Assembly (NCBI GenBank): GCA_937901345.1
Contig: CALCHM010000040.1
Span: 1 to 35,122, forward strand
Reading direction: 5' to 3'
Source of the DNA: an uncultured Prevotella sp.
Lineage (GTDB): Bacteria; Bacteroidota; Bacteroidia; Bacteroidales; Bacteroidaceae
DNA: 35,122 nt
Below, piece after piece: positions 15,802 to 24,877 of the stretch. Made by a program: the position numbers and the translations under genes. The first letter of the stretch is position 1, and each line of letters opens with the position of its first letter. The notes below the pieces were generated by a model. It had not been told where the DNA came from, made no database searches, and saw nothing but the letters and a program-made list of their open reading frames with translations.

Positions 15802-16935
15802 TTAGCGGTTGCCGTACATGGAGGCATAATATTGTTCGTAAGCACCGCTGGTGATGCGGTCCATCCATTCTTGGTTGTCGAGATACCAGCGCACGGTTTT
15901 CTCAATGCCTTCTTCAAACTGAAGTGAGGGTTCCCAACCGAGTTCGCGCTGCAACTTTGTGGAGTCGATAGCGTAGCGAAGGTCATGGCCTGCGCGGTCG
16001 GTGACATAGGTGATGAGGTCGAGCGAATGGCCTTCAGAATTTCCGAGTAGGCGGTCAACGGTTTTGATAATCACGTGGATGATGTCAATGTTTTTCCACT
16101 CGTTAAACCCACCGATGTTGTAGGTTTCGTTCACCTTTCCTTCGTGGAAGATGAGGTCGATGGCGCGTGCGTGGTCAACTACGTAAAGCCAGTCGCGTAC
16201 GTTCTCACCCTTGCCGTAAACGGGCAGCGGCTTGCGCTGACGGATGTTGTTGATGAAAAGGGGAATGAGTTTTTCGGGGAACTGGTAGGGACCGTAATTG
16301 TTTGAGCAGTTGGTCACGATGGTGGGCATGCCATAAGTGTCGTGGAAGGCGCGCACAAAGTGGTCAGAACTCGCTTTTGAAGCAGAGTAGGGCGAGTGTG
16401 GATTGTAGGGCGTAGTTTCGTAGAAGAAGTCTTTGCCATATGCCAAGTGGTGCTCCTCAGACGATGCCGTAGTGGTGAATGGAGGCGTGATGCCCTCGGG
16501 GTGGCTGAGTTGCAATGCGCCATAAACTTCATCAGTTGAAATGTGGTAGAAGCGCTTGCCTTCGTAGCGTTCGGGGAGTGATTCCCAATACACCTTTGCT
16601 GCTTGCAAGAGCGAGAGGGTGCCCATGACATTGGTGCGTGCAAAGGTAAAGGGGTCCTTGATGCTGCGGTCAACGTGGCTTTCGGCAGCAAGGTGGATGA
16701 TGCCCGTCACGGCATGCTGCTTCATCAAGTCGCACATGAGTTCGAAATCGCAGATGTCGGCACGAACAAAGGTGTAGTTGGGAGCAGTTTCAATATCCTT
16801 GAGGTTTTCAAGATTTCCCGCATAGGTAAGTTTGTCTACGTTGATAATCTTGTAGTCAGGATATTTGTTGACAAAGAGGCGAACCACGTGGCTACCGATA
16901 AATCCAGCGCCGCCAGTAATAAGAATTGCTTGCAT
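15802..16935 (-). CDS. rmlB: dTDP-glucose 4,6-dehydratase
   Basis: A 377-residue SDR-family enzyme. GGAGFIGSH at residues 8-16 binds NAD; LAAESHVDRS, STDEVYG and YSASKASSDH provide the catalytic Thr-Asp-Glu and Tyr-x3-Lys set. It turns dTDP-glucose into dTDP-4-keto-6-deoxyglucose, the branch point for rhamnose and amino-deoxy sugars of surface polysaccharides. The ATG at 16935 gives MQAILITGG; an upstream start at 17022 would add 29 residues read from the repeat-rich gap and is rejected. The usual rmlA, rmlC and rmlD genes are not adjacent; the aminotransferase at 13843-14949 is the only nearby candidate for a connected step. Confidence 0.93.
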   Translation of the reverse strand: MQAILITGGAGFIGSHVVRLFVNKYPDYKIINVDKLTYAGNLENLKDIETAPNYTFVRADICDFELMCDLMKQHAVTGIIHLAAESHVDRSIKDPFTFARTNVMGTLSLLQAAKVYWESLPERYEGKRFYHISTDEVYGALQLSHPEGITPPFTTTASSEEHHLAYGKDFFYETTPYNPHSPYSASKASSDHFVRAFHDTYGMPTIVTNCSNNYGPYQFPEKLIPLFINNIRQRKPLPVYGKGENVRDWLYVVDHARAIDLIFHEGKVNETYNIGGFNEWKNIDIIHVIIKTVDRLLGNSEGHSLDLITYVTDRAGHDLRYAIDSTKLQRELGWEPSLQFEEGIEKTVRWYLDNQEWMDRITSGAYEQYYASMYGNR

Positions 16936-17029
16936 AGTTGATAAAGGAGAAACGGAAAAAGGAGAAAGGTAAAAAGGGCGCTTACGTACCTTATGGACTT
17001 TTCTCCTTTTCCCTTTTCTCATTTAGAAT
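16936..17029. repeat. Purine/pyrimidine inverted repeat upstream of rmlB
   Basis: An A/G-rich stretch around 16950-16968 (GGAAAAAGGAGAAA) can pair with TTTTCTCCTTTTCC around 16999-17012. It lies between the M49 peptidase stop and the rmlB start on the minus strand. It could be a weak terminator or simply a degenerate repeat. Confidence 0.45.
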
Positions 17030-19069
17030 TTAGTTTACATCGGGAAGGAAGTTGTAATCGCGTGAGTAGCGGAGCATCTGCTCGTCATACTTTTCCGTGT
17101 AGTCAAGGGTAATCTTCGTGATGTTACCCGCTTCGTCGGTCGTAACCTTGTAGACGGGGTTGATGAAACCCTTGTAAGGCGCGAGGTTGAGCGCTGCGTA
17201 GCGTTCGAGGATTTCCTTGTGGAGTTCTGCGTCAACATTCACGGCATAGGTTTCAACCATTTCGCGTGCAGCGTTGAAGTCGCCTGTGCTCTTGATGCGC
17301 TGGATTTCTCGGAGCAAGTCGCCAAAGAGCGTGCGGAGCGCTTCATAGTCGTTAATCTGCACGTAAGTCTTGCCGTCGCGCTTGATGAGTTCCACTACGT
17401 TGTTTGCCTTACCGTGTTCGTATGCCCAACGTGCAATGAGTTGGCGGTTGCGCATGTGTGCCTCTTCGATAGTGAAACCGGGCTTGATGCGTACGAGTTG
17501 TGTCATCAATCCGTTGAGCATGTAGGTGTAATACTGCGACTTGTAGGCTTCAGCGTTGGGCGTAAGTCCTAATTCTACCATCTTAGCGTCAGCCACGTAG
17601 TAGAGACCAAAGAGGTCGGCACGTGCTTCTTCAATCGTTGAACTATACGCCTTGAGGGCTTCGCTGTCTACACCAGGTGCTAACTTGCCCGAACCATGTC
17701 CGAGACATTCGTGGAGGTCAGTGTGGAGGTCGTCGCAAACGTGACCGTATTGCTTGATTAATTCGCGAGTAGCATCGTCAACCACAAACTCTTCGTTCAT
17801 ACCGCTACCCGCAGAGGCTTCGGCATAAGCACTGGTGAGGTTGGCGATGGTTACGCTCTTCGAACCGTAGTCGCGACGCACCCAGTCAGAGTTGGGGAGG
17901 TTGATACCAATAGCGGTTGAGGGATAAAGGTCACCACCAAGGATGGCAGCGGTAATCACCTTAGCCGACACACCCTTACATTCTTCCTTCTTAAATTCGT
18001 CAGCGATGGGCGCATGGTCTTCAAACCACTGTGCGTTTTCGCTCATCTTTTCAGCGCGTGCGGTAGCAGCAAGGTCCTTATAGTTTACCAATGCTTCCCA
18101 AGATGCCTTCATGCCAAGAGGATCGCCATAACTTTCGGTAAAACCATTAACGAAATCCACCTGGCTGAGAGTGTCTTGCAACCAAAGGATGCTGTATTCG
18201 TCGAAAGTTTTGAGGTCGCCCGACTTGTAGTAGTCAATAAGGCGAGCGAGCACCTTGCCTTGTGCTTCGTTTTCAGCATAGGGCTTTGCCTTTTCCAACC
18301 AGTAAACAATCTTTTCGATAGCAGCGCCATAGAGGCCACCCACCTTCCAAGTGTTTTCATAAAGGTTGCCGTCAGCATCCTCTTCAAGACGGCTGTTCAT
18401 ACCGTACATGATGGGCTGAGGATCGCCAGGTGTCTTCATCTTTGCGTAGAAGTCTTCAGCTTCCTGCTGTGTTACGCCTTCGCCATAGTAGTTGGCAGCA
18501 GAGGTAAGCACGAGGTCTTCGCCATCCTTCTGATTGACGCGCATGGGCATCACAGTGGGGTCGAAGATTACGGGGAAGATTTCGTCGCAAAGTTGTTCAA
18601 CAGTTTCTCCTTCAGCCAAGGGCAGTTTTGCAGCGTCAACACTGAGAAGCGCTTCACGGAAGAATTCCTGTGAGAATTCGGGTTCAAACTTTTCACAACC
18701 GTAGTGGTGGTGAATGCCATTAGAGAACCACACGCGCTTCAAGTAGGTTACCATGTTCTTGAAGTCTTCCGTTTCGCGGTCGCCCTGGTAGTCCGTATAG
18801 ATGGTTTCCAACATACGGCGAATGCGCAAGTTGTAGCGTCCGTTCTGGTCGAACAAGATGTCGCGTCCAGCAAGTGATGCTTCGCTGAGATAGTAAATCA
18901 GCGTTTGTTGTTTCAAATCGAGTTGTTCGAATCCGTCAACCTTGTAACGGAGCATCTGAATGTCTGCAAACTTTTCGTCCGTGTAATTGAACGCGCTCTC
19001 TGTAGTTTCAGGAGCATTGCAGGCTGCTAATGAAGTAGCAAGAAGCATAGACAATGCAATTTTTTTCAT
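17030..19069 (-). CDS. M49 dipeptidyl-peptidase III-like lipoprotein
   Basis: A 679-residue metallopeptidase. HECLGH at residues 453-458 is the zinc site of the M49 family (HExxxH form with an extra residue), and EEARAD at 480-485 brings the third zinc ligand. The N-terminus is a lipoprotein signal with Cys at residue 17 (LAAC). Eukaryotic members are cytosolic and remove dipeptides from the N-terminus of oligopeptides; this one would be in the envelope, probably periplasmic. A Cys inside the zinc motif is a feature I recall for Bacteroides M49 enzymes. The gene lies between rmlB and the 9-bp repeats and is probably a separate transcription unit. It matches the family length. Confidence 0.87.
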   Translation of the reverse strand: MKKIALSMLLATSLAACNAPETTESAFNYTDEKFADIQMLRYKVDGFEQLDLKQQTLIYYLSEASLAGRDILFDQNGRYNLRIRRMLETIYTDYQGDRETEDFKNMVTYLKRVWFSNGIHHHYGCEKFEPEFSQEFFREALLSVDAAKLPLAEGETVEQLCDEIFPVIFDPTVMPMRVNQKDGEDLVLTSAANYYGEGVTQQEAEDFYAKMKTPGDPQPIMYGMNSRLEEDADGNLYENTWKVGGLYGAAIEKIVYWLEKAKPYAENEAQGKVLARLIDYYKSGDLKTFDEYSILWLQDTLSQVDFVNGFTESYGDPLGMKASWEALVNYKDLAATARAEKMSENAQWFEDHAPIADEFKKEECKGVSAKVITAAILGGDLYPSTAIGINLPNSDWVRRDYGSKSVTIANLTSAYAEASAGSGMNEEFVVDDATRELIKQYGHVCDDLHTDLHECLGHGSGKLAPGVDSEALKAYSSTIEEARADLFGLYYVADAKMVELGLTPNAEAYKSQYYTYMLNGLMTQLVRIKPGFTIEEAHMRNRQLIARWAYEHGKANNVVELIKRDGKTYVQINDYEALRTLFGDLLREIQRIKSTGDFNAAREMVETYAVNVDAELHKEILERYAALNLAPYKGFINPVYKVTTDEAGNITKITLDYTEKYDEQMLRYSRDYNFLPDVN

Positions 19070-19106
19070 TATTGTTAGGTTATTGAGGTTTGTTTCTCTT
19101 AAATGG

Positions 19107-19161
19107 TTTCTAGAATTTCTAGGGACTTTAAGGGGCTCTAAGGTCTTTAACGTCTCTAGGG
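19107..19161. repeat. 9-bp tandem repeat array (TCTYTARGG type)
   Basis: Successive units include TTTCTAGAA, TTTCTAGGG, ACTTTAAGG, a 10-base GGCTCTAAGG, TCTTTAACG and TCTCTAGGG. The array lies just upstream of the M49 gene on its strand. It shares its consensus with the array at 20737-20799. Confidence 0.85.
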
Positions 19162-19232
19162 TCGCACGTTGGTGAGAATGATTTGCTTTCTGGAAGAACA
19201 GTCCGCATGGTTCTTTCTACTTTCTCCTTTCC

Positions 19233-20690
19233 CTACGTTTCTTTCCAGAAGTCGGGGAAGAAGGGGAGGAGGAGGGAGAAGATTTCTAAGCGTCCAGCGA
19301 GCATAAGGAAGGAGCACACCCAGAGACCGGTGTCGGGAATGGCATCCCAAGAATCAAGCGGACCAACGGCGTGACCGAGTGTCGGTCCGATGTTGCTGAA
19401 TGAGGAAATGCTCAACCCTACAGCGTCAAGCATGGGAATGCCCAAGGCCGCTAGTATTCCTGTTCCCAAAACGAGAAGTCCCGCACAAATGGCGAAATAT
19501 ACGAAAATGGTACGACTCATTTCGTTCGTAATAATCGTGTGGTTGATACGCACAGGGAACACCGCCTTGGGGTGAAGTGTGCGGCGAAATTCGCAGAGCG
19601 AAATTTTATATGCCGTAAGCACACGGATAGACTTCAAACCGCCACTCGTCGAACCCGCACATGCGCCCATCACTCCTACCATCGTTATGACCATCCATAC
19701 GCAAGGATGCCACATCATAAAGTCACTCGTAGTGAAACCTGTGGTTGAGGAAATAGAGACGACATTAAAGAGGGCATTGCGAACAGCGCTTCCGAAGTTT
19801 TCTTCGTGCGCTATGATGAGCGTTCCTGCAATGAAGACGGTTGAGAGCAACACCGTGCAAATAAAGAAACGGAGTTCGGCGTCTTTTAGTACTTCTCGGA
19901 ACCTTAATTTGATGAGGAAAAGGTAGAGCAACGTGAAATTGATGCTCGAAAGGAACATGAAACCAATGGCGATGTACTCAATCGTAGCACTGTTATAATA
20001 GGCGATGCTGGCCTGGTGTGTGGAGAATCCGCCTGTTGCTACGGTTGAAAGCGCATGGTTAATAGCGTCGAACACGTTCATGCCTCCTACGTGGTAGGCT
20101 GTTGCGCAGGCAATGGTGAGAATGAGATATAAACTCCACAACCAACGTGCTGTTGTAGAAATCTTGGGATGCAATTTCCCAATTTTCAGTCCTGTTGATT
20201 CTGCCGAAAAGAGTTTCTGGTCGCCCGTTCCGATAGTGGGGAGAATGGCTACCGTAAAGAAGACGATTCCCATACCTCCAATCCAGTGGGTCATGCTGCG
20301 CCAGAAGAGTATGGAGTGGGGGAGGGCGTCAATGTTTGTGAAAATGCTGGCTCCTGTTGTGGTGAATCCCGACATTGTTTCAAAAAAGGCATAAGCTACA
20401 TTCGACGTGCTTCCACCAATGAGGAAGGGCAGCATCCCTATGACGGAGAAGATGACCCACGTTGAGGAGATGATGAGGTAACCATCGCGTCGCCCCAATT
20501 TGTTAACCGCCTTTCTCCCGATGCGGAAAAGTACGAGTGCCAATAGGATGGTGATAAGAATCGGAATGCCAAACGTGGCATAGTCCGTCTCATTATAATA
20601 TATGCCCACTCCGAAAGCTATGGAAAGCAATATAGCTTCCAATAAGAGCAACGAGCATATGACGTGTGCTATGAGGCGAAGGTTGAGCAT
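19233..20690 (-). CDS. trkH: Potassium uptake protein TrkH
   Basis: A 485-residue membrane protein of the TrkH/KtrB type, with four membrane-pore-membrane repeats. The selectivity-loop regions are visible as MSGFTTTGAS, STVATGGFST, SISSTTGFTTS and SSFSNIGPTLG, the last being the degenerate fourth filter often seen. It forms the membrane channel for potassium entry and pairs with TrkA, whose gene lies upstream on the same strand across a repeat-filled 116-base gap. The order dxs, trkA, trkH is, from memory, common in Bacteroidales. Confidence 0.92.
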   Translation of the reverse strand: MLNLRLIAHVICSLLLLEAILLSIAFGVGIYYNETDYATFGIPILITILLALVLFRIGRKAVNKLGRRDGYLIISSTWVIFSVIGMLPFLIGGSTSNVAYAFFETMSGFTTTGASIFTNIDALPHSILFWRSMTHWIGGMGIVFFTVAILPTIGTGDQKLFSAESTGLKIGKLHPKISTTARWLWSLYLILTIACATAYHVGGMNVFDAINHALSTVATGGFSTHQASIAYYNSATIEYIAIGFMFLSSINFTLLYLFLIKLRFREVLKDAELRFFICTVLLSTVFIAGTLIIAHEENFGSAVRNALFNVVSISSTTGFTTSDFMMWHPCVWMVITMVGVMGACAGSTSGGLKSIRVLTAYKISLCEFRRTLHPKAVFPVRINHTIITNEMSRTIFVYFAICAGLLVLGTGILAALGIPMLDAVGLSISSFSNIGPTLGHAVGPLDSWDAIPDTGLWVCSFLMLAGRLEIFSLLLPFFPDFWKET

Positions 20691-20736
20691 TTCGTTATTG
20701 AGGTGATTTGGGAAGGACTTGAGGGGGATTCGAAAG

Positions 20737-20799
20737 TCTCTAAGGTTTCTAGGGTCTTTAAGGTCTTTAAGGTCTCTAGGGTCTCTGGAGTCTCAATGG
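20737..20799. repeat. 9-bp tandem repeat array (TCTYTARGG type)
   Basis: Seven consecutive 9-base units: TCTCTAAGG, TTTCTAGGG, TCTTTAAGG twice, TCTCTAGGG, TCTCTGGAG and TCTCAATGG, with no gaps. It fills the gap between trkA and trkH. Confidence 0.92.
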
Positions 20800-20806
20800 T
20801 CCTTTT

Positions 20807-22189
20807 TTAGAACAGGTCTGCGAAAGAGAATTTGGAGGAGAAGAATTTTTCTAACTTATGTATGCCGTCTTCGATGCAGAAGGCAACGACTACGTCTCCT
20901 TCCTGGAGTTGCGTGTTACCATTAATAAGGTGGCATTTACCATTGCGGATGAATCCCCCGAGTGTAGTGTTGTAGGGGAAACGCAATTCGCGAATGAGTT
21001 TGCGCGTAACGCGACTATTCTTGCCCACTTTAATTTCCGCAACATCAGCATTGGCAATGGTGAGTGATTTGAGCGATGTCACGTCAGCCTTCAACATCAT
21101 TTGGTAGATATGACTAGCGGCAAAGGTCTTCTTATTAATGATTGTACCGATATCTAAACTTTCGGCCATGCCAATGTAGTCGGAGTTTTCCACCATGGCC
21201 ACCGTCTTTCTGACTCCCATACGCTTTGCGGCAAGACAGGCCAGAATGTTGGTCTCTGAGTTTTCGGTGGTAGCAACAAAGGCTTGTGTGTAAGCGATGT
21301 TTTCTTCTTCCAACAGGTTCATGTCGCGCCCATCGGCTTGAACGATGGTAACTTTTCCTTCATCAATCGCTTCAAGGAAAATGTCAGCCAATTCGTCAAC
21401 GCGTTTGGGGTCTGTTTCAAAAACTTTTGCGGTCATAGAATCGGGCATGTTCTTGATGGTGTGAATGGCTGTTGAACTACCACCAAGAAACATGACATGC
21501 TTGATTTCCTTATAACCGTCTTTGCCCGCTAAATTCTTGATGAGGTCAAGGTGTTCGGGCATGGTCATGAAATAGACGATGTCGTTTGGGGTGATGCAGG
21601 TGTCGCCACGTGGAATGAGCGTTTCTGTGCCATGCTTCAGCGCTACGATGTGATAGGGGTCGTCTGGTTTGCTGAAATCCTTTAGGGGGGTATTCACGAT
21701 GGTGGAATTCTCACGCACCTTAACTCCCAAAAGAATCAATTTGCCATCTTCAAACTCCCACCATTGGCGCACCCATGAGCGAGAAAGGTCGTGACTGATT
21801 TCCTTTCCGGCTAACATTTCGGGATAGACAATGGAATGGATTCCTGCCTCCTTGAAGAAAGCGCGGAATTCGGGTGTGATATATTCGCTAGTATCTACTC
21901 GAGCCACCGTTTTTTTCGCTCCTAGTTTGTGGGCGAGCATGCATGAGGTCATGTTGCGGGCTTCGTCAGGAGTCACTCCGATAAAAAGGTCGGTGTGGTC
22001 TGCACCTGCTGCTCGTAGGTTGGTGATAGACGTTGGCGATGCTACCATCGTCATGATGTCCATATTCCCCATCAACCCGTCTAACTTTGCAGACGATTCA
22101 TCTAAGAGCGTTATTTCATGCTTTTCACGAGCAAGGAGTCGGGCAAGGTGTGTACCAACAGCGCCAGCACCGGCAATGATGATTTTCAT
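20807..22189 (-). CDS. trkA: Trk potassium transport regulator TrkA
   Basis: A 460-residue cytoplasmic protein, close to the E. coli length as I recall it. It has two halves, each with an NAD-binding RCK_N domain and an RCK_C domain. MKIIIAGAGAVGTHLARLL begins the first, and a later HVMFLGGSSTAIHTI begins the second. It binds NAD(H) or ATP and gates TrkH. The ATG at 22189 places the nucleotide-binding strand at the N-terminus; a longer frame from 22267 begins over the dxs stop and adds 26 residues of repeat origin. Confidence 0.92.
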   Translation of the reverse strand: MKIIIAGAGAVGTHLARLLAREKHEITLLDESSAKLDGLMGNMDIMTMVASPTSITNLRAAGADHTDLFIGVTPDEARNMTSCMLAHKLGAKKTVARVDTSEYITPEFRAFFKEAGIHSIVYPEMLAGKEISHDLSRSWVRQWWEFEDGKLILLGVKVRENSTIVNTPLKDFSKPDDPYHIVALKHGTETLIPRGDTCITPNDIVYFMTMPEHLDLIKNLAGKDGYKEIKHVMFLGGSSTAIHTIKNMPDSMTAKVFETDPKRVDELADIFLEAIDEGKVTIVQADGRDMNLLEEENIAYTQAFVATTENSETNILACLAAKRMGVRKTVAMVENSDYIGMAESLDIGTIINKKTFAASHIYQMMLKADVTSLKSLTIANADVAEIKVGKNSRVTRKLIRELRFPYNTTLGGFIRNGKCHLINGNTQLQEGDVVVAFCIEDGIHKLEKFFSSKFSFADLF

Positions 22190-22254
22190 AAGAGAGGTTT
22201 TGAGGTTTTGTGGTTTTGAGGAACCATGAGGTCTGCAATTTCCAGTAAAACCAT
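22190..22254. repeat. Short GAGGTTTTG repeats between dxs and trkA
   Basis: GAGGTTTTG, GAGGTTTTGTGG and TTTTGAGG follow each other within about 30 bases of the trkA start. It is another case of low-complexity repeat immediately upstream of a minus-strand gene. Confidence 0.6.
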
Positions 22255-24162
22255 TTAAGCAAAACAATTTTCAATTGCTTTCAACACGTGTGTTTCGTTC
22301 ATTCCGCAGATGTCGTAGAGTTCGGGCACACTTCCGTGTTCGATAAATTTGTCGGGTATGCCGAGGCGCACCACTTGTGGCGTATATCCATGGTCGGAGA
22401 AGAATTCAAGCAGGGCGCTGCCCATGCCGCCTCGTAGGCATCCATCTTCTAGGGTGATAACGTGCTTGAAGGTTTTCCCTATTTCGTGGAGCATTTGTTC
22501 GTCAAGGGGTTTGAGGAAGCGCAAGTCGTAATGCGCAATCTTGACTTCGGAATGTTGTGCTTCGTATTTTGCTATTGCATCAGTTGCAATATTTCCGATG
22601 GGACCTAAAGTGACGATGGCTAGTGATTCGCCTTCTTTAAGTTTGCGTCCTGTGCCTACCTGAACTGCTTCGAGCGGACATTTCCAATCTACGAGTCTTC
22701 CATTCCCACGAGGGTAGCGGATGACGAAGGTACCCATGTTGGGTTGTTGTGCCGTAAACATCGGGCGGCGTAATTCGCATTCATCGTAGGGCGATGCAAT
22801 GGTGAGGTTGGGAATGGCGCGGAGTGATGCTAAGTCAAAGGTGCCATGGTGTGTGGGACCATCTTCGCCTACGAGTCCGGCACGATCGAGGCAGATACAC
22901 ATGTTCAGATTGAGTAGTGCTGCGTCATGGATGATGTTGTCATACGCACGTTGGGCAAACGAGGAGTAGATGTTGCAGAAGGGCACGCGACCCTCCTTTG
23001 CCATCCCTGCGGAGAAGGTTACGGCGTGTCCTTCGGCTATGCCTACGTCAAACGTGCGATTGGGCATCGCCTTCATCATCGTGTTCATGGAGCATCCTGT
23101 GGGCATAGCTGGAGTGACCCCTACAATTTTGTCGTTCTGTTCGGCAAGTTCCAGGAGGGTGTCGCCAAACACATCTTGGAAGCGTGGTGGAGTTCCTACG
23201 TTAACCACCTTTATGCGTTCGCCATTCTCGTCATCGAAGCATCCGGGAGCATGCCAAATGGTAGGATTTTCCTCGGCTTGCTTAAAGCCCTTGCCCTTAG
23301 TGGTGTGAAGATGGAGCAACTTGGGCCCCTTCATATTTTTAATTTCGTTGAGAATGCGCACCAACTCTATGACGTCATGTCCGTTGGTCGGACCGATGTA
23401 GCGGATGTTCATTCCTTCGAATACGTTTTGCTGATTGGTGAGCAACGCTTTTACAGAGTTGTTGAAGCGCAGGATGGAGCGTCGTCTGTTTTCGTTCAAC
23501 CATCCCCATTCCGTCATTTTTCTGGCGAGTTTAAAGCGCAAGCGGTTGTATAGATTACTTGTTTGCAACTGCATTAAGTAATTTGTCATGCCTCCTACGG
23601 CGCGGTCTATGCTCATATTGTTATCGTTAAGGATGATGAGCATGTTGTTGGGGGTGTCTGAAGCATTGTTGAGTCCCTCGAAAGCCAATCCGCCACTCAT
23701 GGCTCCATCGCCTATAATGGCCACTACGCGTCTGTTGTGCTCTCCGTTTTGAAGGGCGGCAGTTGCCATGCCCAGCGCTACGGATATAGAGTTTGAAGCG
23801 TGACCACAGGTGAAGGTGTCGTACTCGCTTTCTTGAGGAGAGGGGAAGGGTTTGATGCCGCCCAACTTTCTATTGGTATGGAAGTTTTCGCGACGTCCCG
23901 TCAGAATCTTGTGACCATAAGCCTGATGACCTACGTCCCATACGAGTCGATCGTAAGGCGTATTATAGACATAATGTAGGGCCACGGTTAACTCAATAAC
24001 TCCCAGACTTGAAGCCAAGTGTCCAGGATTTTGTGCCAATACCTTCCAAATGTATTGACGCAGTTCCTGGCAGAGCTGAGGCAACTGCTCTACCTTGAGT
24101 TTGCGGAGGTCTTCCGGTGAATTTATTTGTGTGAGTAGCGAGAATGCTGAATGTTCGTTCAT
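22255..24162 (-). CDS. dxs: 1-deoxy-D-xylulose-5-phosphate synthase
   Basis: A 635-residue thiamine-diphosphate enzyme. GDGAMSGGLAFEGLNN with the later N of LNDNNMSID is the thiamine-pyrophosphate and metal motif; HLASSLGVIELTVALHYV and GHQAYGHKILTGR at the N-terminus and LDRAGLVGEDGPTHHG in the pyrimidine domain are all typical of the family. It joins pyruvate and glyceraldehyde 3-phosphate, the first step of the non-mevalonate isoprenoid pathway. The start at 24162 (MNEHS) is at a sensible distance from the conserved region. Gene order with trkA and trkH is conserved in related bacteria. Confidence 0.95.
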   Translation of the reverse strand: MNEHSAFSLLTQINSPEDLRKLKVEQLPQLCQELRQYIWKVLAQNPGHLASSLGVIELTVALHYVYNTPYDRLVWDVGHQAYGHKILTGRRENFHTNRKLGGIKPFPSPQESEYDTFTCGHASNSISVALGMATAALQNGEHNRRVVAIIGDGAMSGGLAFEGLNNASDTPNNMLIILNDNNMSIDRAVGGMTNYLMQLQTSNLYNRLRFKLARKMTEWGWLNENRRRSILRFNNSVKALLTNQQNVFEGMNIRYIGPTNGHDVIELVRILNEIKNMKGPKLLHLHTTKGKGFKQAEENPTIWHAPGCFDDENGERIKVVNVGTPPRFQDVFGDTLLELAEQNDKIVGVTPAMPTGCSMNTMMKAMPNRTFDVGIAEGHAVTFSAGMAKEGRVPFCNIYSSFAQRAYDNIIHDAALLNLNMCICLDRAGLVGEDGPTHHGTFDLASLRAIPNLTIASPYDECELRRPMFTAQQPNMGTFVIRYPRGNGRLVDWKCPLEAVQVGTGRKLKEGESLAIVTLGPIGNIATDAIAKYEAQHSEVKIAHYDLRFLKPLDEQMLHEIGKTFKHVITLEDGCLRGGMGSALLEFFSDHGYTPQVVRLGIPDKFIEHGSVPELYDICGMNETHVLKAIENCFA

Positions 24163-24371
24163 TCCTTCTTATTGTTGAGGTTGTACGCTGGGCAAAGGTA
24201 AGTAATTTTTACGATATGCAGGTTGGTCGGTTAAGAAATTTGGACCTTCTGAATCTCAGCGCCTTCGTTGAATTATAGGAAATATTGGGACTTCAGTTTG
24301 TAGTCCGCCCGTGACAATTGATGGGGACGCGTAAGGGCATCGATATGAGACGACGCTAATTTGTGGGGACG

Positions 24372-24560
24372 GATTTGTGAAAAATCTGGCGTGCCTACAA
24401 CTGATTTCCTACATCATGCGTTCATTTTGGCGTGCCGCAAGTTGTCGGGAGTAGATTTGTGAAAAATCTGGCGTGCTGACAACTGATTTCCTATATCATG
24501 CGTTCATTTTTGTGTGCCGCAAGTTGTTGGGAGGATATTTGTAGAAAATCTGGCGTGCCG
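24372..24560. repeat. Tandem repeat of about 81 bp
   Basis: GATTTGTGAAAAATCTGGCG recurs at 24372 and 24454, and in altered form at 24534 (spacing 82 and 80). Between them ACAACTGATTTCCTA, CATCATGCGTTCATTTT and GTGCCGCAAGTTGT are kept with few changes. Two copies are full and the third is partial. Each copy has a small inverted string, GATTTGTGAAAAATC. Confidence 0.85.
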
Positions 24561-24730
24561 TTGTATTTTTTTGCTTTCTGAAAAATGGTCATCGCGGCGC
24601 ATGATAATGGTTTTCTTGTCTAGAAAATGGTCATCGTGATTGCTCTTAATCTACAGGGGGAGACTAACACTCCCTTATGTTCTCGGTGAGTGAGGTAAAC
24701 GGAGTGAGTTTTGTCATTTTGTTTCCCAAA

Positions 24731-24801
24731 AGCGTCCGCTATGGTGGTTGAGGCGTAATTTCGACTTCCGAAATCGACCTTTTACCACCGTAGCGGACGT
24801 T
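24731..24801 (-). terminator. Inverted repeat, possible terminator of the malic enzyme gene
   Basis: GCGTCCGCTATGGTGGT (24732-24748) pairs with ACCACCGTAGCGGACGT near 24784-24800 with about two mismatches; a second stem, ATTTCG (24758-24763) with CGAAAT (24769-24774), sits inside. It lies about 80 bases after the malic enzyme stop on that strand. No good T-run follows, so it may be a mobile-type repeat rather than a true terminator. Confidence 0.45.
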
Positions 24802-24877
24802 TCTTTCTGGAGCAGCGTGCTGCTACTGGTTGTCGGTGTGCTTAGCAACTCACGAATAGGCGGTTGGTATCAGCACT

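Larger units (their letters stand above)
24163..24877. other. Non-coding gap with tandem and inverted repeats
   Basis: A 715-base gap between dxs and the malic enzyme gene with no credible protein. It carries an 81-bp tandem repeat (24372-24560), a twice-occurring AAAATGGTCATCG string near 24583 and 24627, and a large inverted repeat (24731-24801). Confidence 0.75.

Noticed and set aside
16936..17022. N-terminal extension of RmlB by 29 residues
   Set aside because: The added residues come from an A/G-rich repeat; the ATG at 16935 begins directly before the NAD-binding motif.
18014..18673. 219-residue plus-strand frame
   Set aside because: Entirely opposite the M49 peptidase gene; composition mirrors that gene.
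22190..22267. N-terminal extension of TrkA by 26 residues
   Set aside because: It overlaps the dxs stop and repeat DNA; the standard TrkA start is at 22189.
22927..23553. 208-residue plus-strand frame
   Set aside because: Entirely opposite dxs, whose coding is certain.
24372..24560. CRISPR array
   Set aside because: Two full copies only, and the sequence between shared strings is also repeated.
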